NCBI RefSeq assembly: GCF_000740775.1
Contig: NZ_JFGS01000001.1
Span: 62,001-126,000, forward strand
Direction: 5' to 3'
DNA: 64,000 nt
DNA from: Haematobacter missouriensis
Lineage (GTDB): Bacteria; Pseudomonadota; Alphaproteobacteria; Rhodobacterales; Rhodobacteraceae
The notes below the pieces were generated by a model. It was given only the letters and a program-made list of their open reading frames with translations. It was not told the DNA's origin and made no database searches. The position numbers and the translations under genes are program-made. Positions within the stretch are counted from its first letter, which is position 1. Each line of letters starts with the position of its first letter. Below are positions 58,604 to 64,000 of this stretch, in pieces.

Positions 58604-59113
58604 ATGGCCGAGATCAAGGATCCGGAAAACACAATTATCATCGAGCTGAAGGACGGCCCCGTCGTCATTGAACTTCTCCCTGATGTCGCTCCCAAACATG
58701 CGGAACGCATGAAGGAACTCGCCCGCGCGGGCAAATACGACGGTGTCGTGTTCCATCGCGTGATCGACGGGTTCATGGCCCAGACGGGCGATGTGGAGAA
58801 CGGCAACGCGACCGTCGAGACGTTCAACCTGCGGCGCGCGGGTACCGGCGGGTCGGACCTGCCGGATCTTCCGGCGGAATTCTCCCGCCTGCCGCATGAT
58901 CGCGGAACGCTGGGCGCCGCCCGCGCGATGGACCCGAACTCGGCCAACAGCCAGTTCTTCATCAACTTCAAGGACAACCATTTCCTGAACGGTCAATACA
59001 CGGTCTATGGCCGCGTGATCGAGGGGATGGAGAATGTCGATAAGATCAAGCGCGGCGAGCCGCCGGCAGAGCCGGACCGCATGATCTCCGTCAAGGTCGC
59101 TGCGGATGGCTGA
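58604..59113 (+). CDS. Cytoplasmic cyclophilin-type peptidyl-prolyl isomerase
   Basis: 169 residues, cyclophilin fold. VVFHRVIDGFMAQTGD contains the catalytic Arg/Phe (about residues 48-60), and NSANSQFFINFKDNHFLNGQYTVYGRVIEGM (about 108-140) contains the remaining active-site residues. No signal peptide, so cytosolic. AAGGAGG precedes the ATG. It overlaps the second cyclophilin gene by 8 nt. Confidence 0.95.
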   Translation: MAEIKDPENTIIIELKDGPVVIELLPDVAPKHAERMKELARAGKYDGVVFHRVIDGFMAQTGDVENGNATVETFNLRRAGTGGSDLPDLPAEFSRLPHDRGTLGAARAMDPNSANSQFFINFKDNHFLNGQYTVYGRVIEGMENVDKIKRGEPPAEPDRMISVKVAADG

Positions 59114-59738
59114 GAACGACCTCGTCCGGCGCGGGATGTTCTTCGGGGCGGCGGTTGCCGTCGCCCTTGCGACCTTCGGTACGTTCAGCATCGGCGCGAC
59201 CTTCCTGGGCCGGGCGGATGCGGCGGCGGAGGATGGTCCCGGCCCGGATCTGGTGATCCAGGTGGACGGTCAGGCGAAGGGGCGCGTGGTGATCGACCTG
59301 CTCCCCGATGTGGCGCCCGAACATGTGAAACGTATCGTCGCGCTGGCCGAGGCCGGAGATTACGACGGCGTCGTGTTCCATCGGGTCATCGAGGGTTTCA
59401 TGGCCCAGACCGGCGATGTGCAGTTCGGCAAGCATGCTGGCGATACCTCGCGAGCGGGGATGGGCGGTTCCGACCTGCCGAACCTGCCCGCGGAATTCTC
59501 CAACCAGCCGTTCAAGCGCGGCACGGTCGGCATGGCGCGTTCGCAGGATCCCAATTCGGCGAACAGTCAGTTCTTCATCATGTTCGATGACGCTCCGCAT
59601 CTTGACGGCCAGTATACCGTCGTTGGCCGGGTGGTCGAAGGCATGGATGTCGTGAACAAGATCAAGCGCGGCAACAGCGGCCGCAACGGTGTCGTGACCG
59701 ATCCTGACTGGATGGCCAAGGTCACAGTGGAGAAATAG
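59106..59738 (+). CDS. Membrane-anchored or exported cyclophilin
   Basis: 210 residues. An N-terminal hydrophobic segment (GMFFGAAVAVALATFGTFSIGATFLG, about residues 12-37) anchors or exports a cyclophilin domain (VVFHRVIEGFMAQTGD and NSANSQFFIMFDDAPHLDGQYTVVGRVVEGM). It would act on proline bonds in the periplasm. The start overlaps the upstream cytosolic paralogue by 8 nt. The two domains are similar enough to indicate tandem duplication, with one copy relocated by gaining a leader. Confidence 0.92.
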   Translation: MAENDLVRRGMFFGAAVAVALATFGTFSIGATFLGRADAAAEDGPGPDLVIQVDGQAKGRVVIDLLPDVAPEHVKRIVALAEAGDYDGVVFHRVIEGFMAQTGDVQFGKHAGDTSRAGMGGSDLPNLPAEFSNQPFKRGTVGMARSQDPNSANSQFFIMFDDAPHLDGQYTVVGRVVEGMDVVNKIKRGNSGRNGVVTDPDWMAKVTVEK

Positions 59739-59777
59739 GCCACACGGTCATTCGATGCTGGCCTTTTGAACCGAAAC

Positions 59778-59802
59778 CCGTCCTGATGCGTTATCAGGAC
59801 GG
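59778..59802. promoter_or_regulatory. 10-bp perfect inverted repeat upstream of dksA-like gene
   Basis: CCGTCCTGAT and ATCAGGACGG with a 5-base loop, 22 bases before the DksA-like start codon. No T tract follows. Either a terminator for the cyclophilin pair without a T run, or an operator/leader hairpin for the next gene. Confidence 0.45.
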
Positions 59803-59824
59803 AATTCTGAGAAGGGAGAGCCAG

Positions 59825-60142
59825 ATGAAATCGGATGCCGAACGCCGTACTCAGCTTGATGAACGGCTGGCCGAACTCGAAGACCGCGTCGAGGATATCG
59901 ACGAGGAAATCGGCTCCGAAGACAGCGACGACTGGGAAGATCAAGCGTCCGAACGACAGGGCGACGAAGTGCTCACCGGTCTCAGCGAATCTGCGGTGAA
60001 CGAGATCCGCATGATCAAGGCGGCCCTCAAACGGCTGGACGAGGGCGAATACGGATACTGCACCGTCTGCGGGAAGCGCATCTCAGAAGACAGGCTCGAC
60101 CTCATTCCAGCGACACCGTTCTGCAAGGACGACGCGCGCTGA
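59825..60142 (+). CDS. TraR/DksA-type zinc-finger protein with one lost ligand
   Basis: 105 residues. An acidic coiled coil (about residues 8-70, with LAELEDRVEDIDEEIG and SDDWEDQASERQGDE, the latter like the DksA tip) precedes a zinc finger. The finger reads Cys79-x2-Cys82-x17-Cys100-x2-Asp103, so the fourth cysteine is replaced by aspartate. Members bind the RNA polymerase secondary channel. GAAGGGAG precedes ATG 59825; an upstream in-frame ATG would lie within the inverted repeat. A shorter relative of DksA rather than DksA itself. Confidence 0.85.
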   Translation: MKSDAERRTQLDERLAELEDRVEDIDEEIGSEDSDDWEDQASERQGDEVLTGLSESAVNEIRMIKAALKRLDEGEYGYCTVCGKRISEDRLDLIPATPFCKDDAR

Positions 60143-60178
60143 GGTACAGCGCCGCACAAAGACGATTGCTCTGATCAC

Positions 60179-60201
60179 GGGCCTCCGATACGGAGGCCCT
60201 T
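60179..60201 (+). terminator. Hairpin overlapping the MATE ribosome-binding site
   Basis: GGGCCTCC, loop GATAC, GGAGGCCC followed by TT. The 3' arm contains GGAGG (60192-60196), the Shine-Dalgarno of the MATE gene at 60205. It could terminate the dksA-like transcript or hide the MATE ribosome-binding site. Confidence 0.6.
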
Positions 60202-60204
60202 GCC

Positions 60205-61560
60205 ATGTCAGACCGCATCCCGATCCTTTCGCATGTCAAGGCGCTGCTTGCGCTTGGTATCCCCCTGATCGGCAGCAATGTCGCGCAGGTGGCGTTGCAT
60301 GTCAGCAATACGGTTATGCTCGGGTGGTATGATGTCACCGCGCTGGCGGCGGCGACGCTGGCCACCGCATCCTACGTGGTGCTGTTCTATTTTGGCGCCG
60401 GATTTGCGCAGGCCGTGATGCCTCTGGTGGCGGAGGCCGCGGGCACCGGGGATGAAACCACCGCTCGTCGTGTGACGCGGATGGGGATGTGGCTGTCTGT
60501 CCTCTACGGCATCCTCCTGCTCCCCGTCATGTTCTGGTCGCGGCCGCTTTTCGGGCTGCTGGGGCAGGATCCGGCGGTTTCCGAGCTGGCACAGACCTAC
60601 CTCCGCATCGTCGGACCGGCGATCATCCCGGCGCTGGTGGTCATGGTGCTGCGCAGCTATCTCGCAGCTCTGGGGCGGACGCAGGTGGTGCTCTGGGTGA
60701 CCCTGACAGGGCTTGCCGTGAACATCGTGGCGAACTGGGCGCTGATCTTCGGCAACTGGGGCTTTCCCGCACTGGGCATCGCGGGGGCGGCGACGGCGTC
60801 GGCCCTTGTGCAGCTCGTGACGATGGGGCTGCTGGCCGGCTATGCGGCATGGCTCCCCGAACTGCGCCACAACCGGTTGTTCCAGCGGATCTGGAAGCCC
60901 GACTGGCAGGCATTCGGCCGTGTCTTCTGGCTCGGCTGGCCGATCGGGTTGACCAGTCTGGCAGAATCCAGCCTGTTCACGGCTGCGGCGGTGATGATGG
61001 GCTGGATCGGGCCGAAGCCGCTCGCTGCGCATGGCATCGCGATGGAGTTGACCGCGCTTGCCTTCATGCTGCATGTGGGCCTGTCCAACGCGGCCACCGT
61101 TCGCACCGGTCGCTTTCTGGGTGAGCGGAACTGGCCGGAACTGCGGCGCGGCGCGGTTGTGGCGCTCTGCCTTTCCGCGATCTGCGGTGTGGGCATCATC
61201 GTGACGATCCTGACCATTCCCGGGCCGTTGATAGAGCTGTTCCTCTCTCCCTCCGAGACTGATCGGGAGGCGATCATCGCCATCGGAACCGCGCTTCTGG
61301 CCGCTGCGGCGGTGTTCCAGTTCGGCGATGCGGCGCAGGTTATGGCGCTGGGCCTGTTGCGTGGGGTGCAGGATACGCGGGTGCCGATGTTCATCGCCGG
61401 GCTCAGCTACTGGATCGTCGGTGTGCCAGCGAGCTATCTGCTAGGCTTCCATTTCGGCCTGGGGCCGCAGGGGATCTGGTATGGCCTTGCCGTGGGCCTG
61501 ATCCTGGCCGCGATCCTGCTTCTGCTGCGATTCTGGACGCGCGCGCTCCGCCGGGAATGA
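60205..61560 (+). CDS. MATE-family efflux transporter
   Basis: 451 residues, twelve predicted helices in two MatE repeats (first from IPLIGSNVAQVALHVSNTVMLG, second from GWPIGLTSLAESSLFTAAAVMMGWIG near 250). It exchanges Na+ or H+ for cationic drugs or metabolites. Closest in look to NorM/DinF-type proteins. The ribosome-binding site sits in a hairpin. Substrate not predictable. Convergent with the DctA-like gene. Confidence 0.93.
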   Translation: MSDRIPILSHVKALLALGIPLIGSNVAQVALHVSNTVMLGWYDVTALAAATLATASYVVLFYFGAGFAQAVMPLVAEAAGTGDETTARRVTRMGMWLSVLYGILLLPVMFWSRPLFGLLGQDPAVSELAQTYLRIVGPAIIPALVVMVLRSYLAALGRTQVVLWVTLTGLAVNIVANWALIFGNWGFPALGIAGAATASALVQLVTMGLLAGYAAWLPELRHNRLFQRIWKPDWQAFGRVFWLGWPIGLTSLAESSLFTAAAVMMGWIGPKPLAAHGIAMELTALAFMLHVGLSNAATVRTGRFLGERNWPELRRGAVVALCLSAICGVGIIVTILTIPGPLIELFLSPSETDREAIIAIGTALLAAAAVFQFGDAAQVMALGLLRGVQDTRVPMFIAGLSYWIVGVPASYLLGFHFGLGPQGIWYGLAVGLILAAILLLLRFWTRALRRE

Positions 61561-61563
61561 GAA

Positions 61564-61582
61564 GGCGCGCCGATGGCGCGCC
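61564..61582. terminator. Bidirectional hairpin between MATE and dctA-like genes
   Basis: GGCGCGCC, GAT, GGCGCGCC: each arm is itself self-complementary, giving an 8-bp stem. It is in the 31-bp gap between the two convergent stops. No strong T tract on either side. Confidence 0.5.
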
Positions 61583-61591
61583 CCCTGATGT

Positions 61592-62950
61592 TCAGTCTTC
61601 TGCTAGCACCGCGTCCTTCAGGCCCGGCGGCATGTGTCCAGTAGGGAGGGGCCGCCCATCCCCTTTGCCGGGACGTCCGCCAAGGGCAGCGCTCAGCTTC
61701 TCCGTATCCAGTTCGTTCTCCCAGCGCGCCACGACGATGGTGGCAACGGCATTGCCGATGAAATTGGTCAGCGCACGGCATTCCGACATGAACCTGTCGA
61801 CGCCGAGGATCAGCGTCATTCCGGCCACGGGCACCGAGGGCACGACCGAAAGTGTGGCCGCCAAGGTGATGAAGCCTGCGCCCGTGATCCCGGCAGCGCC
61901 CTTGGACGACAGCATAGCCACTGCCAGAAGCAGAAGTTGCTCCCCCCAGCTCAGGTGGATGTCCATAGCCTGCGCAATGAATAGCGCGGCCAGAGTCATG
62001 TAGATGTTGGTGCCGTCGAGGTTGAACGAGTAACCCGTCGGCACGACCAGACCGACCACGGAACGCGAGGCGCCCGCACGCTCCATCTTCTCCATGAGCG
62101 AGGGCAGCGCCGCTTCAGAGGAGGAAGTGCCGAGGACGAGCAGCAGCTCCTCCTTCAGGTAGGCGATCAACTTCAGGATGGAGAACCCGTTGTACCGCGC
62201 GACTGCGCCCAGGACGCCCAGCACGAAGATCAGCGCGGTGATGTAAAAGACCGCGACCAGGAAGAACAGGTTCACCACCGTGCCGATGCCGTACTTGCCG
62301 ATGGTGAAGGCCATCGCGCCAAAGGCGCCGATGGGCGCCGCCTTCATCAGGATGGCCACCAGCTTGAACACCGGAACGGTGAGCTGTTGAAGAAAATCGG
62401 TCACTGGTCGGCCCAGATCGCCCACTGCTGCCAGCGCCAGCCCGAACAACACGGAGATGAACAGCACCTGAAGGATGTCGCCATCCGCGAAGGCGCCGAC
62501 CAACGTTGTCGGGATGATGTTCATCAAGAACCCGGTGACGGTCGAATCATGAGCCTTTGCCGCGTACTGCTGCACGGCGGAAGCGTCGAGCGAGGCCGGG
62601 TCGATATGCAGGCCAGTCCCGGGGTGCAGCGTGTTCGCAACGACGAGACCGATAATGAGCGCCAGCGTGGAGAACGTCAGGAAGTAGAGCATCGCCTTGC
62701 CCGCGACGCGCCCGACCTTCTTCATATCCGTCATTCCGGCGATGCCGGTGGAAACGGTCAGGAAGATTACCGGAGCGATGATCATCTTCACCAGCCGGAC
62801 GAAGGCATCACCCAAGGGTTTCAGCTGTTCGCCGAACAGGGGCCAGTAATGGCCAAGCAAGATACCCGCGACGATGGCCACGAGCACCTGAAAATACAGG
62901 TGGCGATAGAAAGGAAGCGGCTCCGCCGGAGCCGTGGTTGTCGGTTGCAT
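61592..62950 (-). CDS. dctA: Dicarboxylate/amino acid:cation symporter (DctA-type)
   Basis: 452 residues of the DAACS family. The serine-rich hairpin-1 motif [16 protein letters not shown] (about 277-292) and the substrate site [23 protein letters not shown] (about 309-331) are intact, as is the C-terminal [25 protein letters not shown]. It likely imports succinate, malate and fumarate with protons or Na+. Gene symbol by overall resemblance to DctA rather than GltP, so tentative. Upstream lies a cluster of three palindromes. Confidence 0.9.
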   Translation of the reverse strand: MQPTTTAPAEPLPFYRHLYFQVLVAIVAGILLGHYWPLFGEQLKPLGDAFVRLVKMIIAPVIFLTVSTGIAGMTDMKKVGRVAGKAMLYFLTFSTLALIIGLVVANTLHPGTGLHIDPASLDASAVQQYAAKAHDSTVTGFLMNIIPTTLVGAFADGDILQVLFISVLFGLALAAVGDLGRPVTDFLQQLTVPVFKLVAILMKAAPIGAFGAMAFTIGKYGIGTVVNLFFLVAVFYITALIFVLGVLGAVARYNGFSILKLIAYLKEELLLVLGTSSSEAALPSLMEKMERAGASRSVVGLVVPTGYSFNLDGTNIYMTLAALFIAQAMDIHLSWGEQLLLLAVAMLSSKGAAGITGAGFITLAATLSVVPSVPVAGMTLILGVDRFMSECRALTNFIGNAVATIVVARWENELDTEKLSAALGGRPGKGDGRPLPTGHMPPGLKDAVLAED

Positions 62951-63067
62951 GCTGATCCTCCCATGCGTGTCGCGGGTCGGCCAGGTTCCTCGTCCTTGCC
63001 GGTCCCATCCGTCTGGCGACGGAAATGGATATCAGCGTGCATGCGCGCCTGAGGGGGGTGAATCAAT

Positions 63068-63098
63068 TGGGGCCGGCGGTCAAAACCAACCGGCCCCA
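63068..63098. repeat. Palindrome 1 between aspC and dctA
   Basis: GGGGCCGG / CCGGCCCC with a second inner pairing GGT/ACC, forming a long imperfect hairpin. It is 118 bases before the dctA-like start. Confidence 0.6.
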
Positions 63099-63104
63099 GA
63101 GGGG

Positions 63105-63124
63105 TTGGGTGGAAGTCCACCCAA
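63105..63124. repeat. Palindrome 2 between aspC and dctA
   Basis: TTGGGTGGA, AG, TCCACCCAA: a 9-bp perfect dyad. It shares TTGGGTGGAA.TCCACCCAA with palindrome 3. Confidence 0.75.
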
Positions 63125-63134
63125 TACAGATCGG

Positions 63135-63160
63135 ACGTTGGGTGGAAATCCACCCAACGT
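63135..63160. repeat. Palindrome 3, next to the aspC stop
   Basis: ACGTTGGGTGGA, AA, TCCACCCAACGT: a 12-bp perfect dyad that starts 5 bases after the aminotransferase stop. Its centre is 33 bp from that of palindrome 2. It may terminate the aminotransferase gene, or with palindrome 2 form a paired operator for the dctA-like gene. Confidence 0.75.
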
Positions 63161-63164
63161 GCTC

Positions 63165-64000
<836 letters not shown>

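Noticed and set aside
63068..63160. Possible CRISPR-like repeats
   Set aside because: Only two copies share a core, the spacing is a few bases, and there are no cas genes nearby.

Overview
The window reads as a chromosomal segment of a GC-rich alphaproteobacterium, most likely Rhodobacterales/Rhodobacteraceae. The inference rests on gene order: yajC-secD-secF with a Mth938-type gene and ccmABCDG, ftsB next to pdhABC with a lipoyl domain on E1-beta, pgk next to two cyclophilins and a class I aldolase, and rplU-rpmA-GNAT-obgE-proB-proA. No sequence here fixes the genus. Genes are dense, often overlap by 1-13 nt, and most are housekeeping.

Layout. 1-7.1 kb: the start of a ligase-associated DNA exonuclease (cut by the window edge), then a plus-strand operon of circularly permuted ATP-grasp, alpha-E, transglutaminase-like protein and Anbu proteasome homologue, then a minus-strand SCP2/lysophospholipase pair and a TPR protein. 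7.1-13.7 kb: a SUV3-like helicase with a long disordered tail, an S4 RNA-binding protein, 7Fe ferredoxin, CarD, and divergent cobS/cobT. 13.7-19.0 kb: a minus-strand run ppaC - HAD hydrolase - ribF - GNAT - YcgN - threonine aldolase, preceded by a DUF4440 protein. 19.1-21.2 kb: CIRCE-controlled groES-groEL. 21.2-25.0 kb: an accessory patch with remnants of a Mob-type relaxase, an IS5-family end and possibly an integrase, then a MarR-controlled FAD monooxygenase/DUF4405 pair, ending at tRNA-Ser(CGA). 25.1-31.3 kb: DUF2059 protein and the rplU-rpmA-GNAT-obgE-proB-proA block. 31.4-43.4 kb: TetR with a small membrane protein, serS, yajC-secDF, an inserted hydrolase, Mth938-ccmABCDG, DUF599, a trypsin-like protease and Hsp20. 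43.5-49.2 kb: minus-strand peptide ABC transporter (permeases plus fused ATPases), P1-family aminopeptidase and CorC-like protein. 49.7-55.6 kb: pdhABC, ftsB, AidB-like dehydrogenase. 55.6-64 kb: a repeat-flanked fragment of a pdhA-like gene, class I aldolase, pgk, two cyclophilins, a DksA-like protein, MATE exporter, DctA-type symporter, three palindromes, and an aspartate aminotransferase cut by the window end.

How the genes fit together. The ATP-grasp/alpha-E/transglutaminase/Anbu operon is a recognised but biochemically unsolved set, predicted from comparative genomics to make and degrade a peptide or amide-linked product. SecDF-YajC and Ccm serve envelope protein export and cytochrome c heme delivery. 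Pdh, aldolase and Pgk belong to central carbon flow. The ABC transporter and P1 peptidase look like one peptide-scavenging unit.

The observations most worth checking are the paired palindromic operators around the marR start, the perfect dyad that holds the aldolase ribosome-binding site, the pdhA-like fragment between inverted repeats with related repeats on the other side of the pdh block, the two near-identical palindromes 33 bp apart between aspC and dctA, and the mobile-element scar behind groEL. All calls come from reading sequence alone; family assignments are by recognition of motifs, not by a search.
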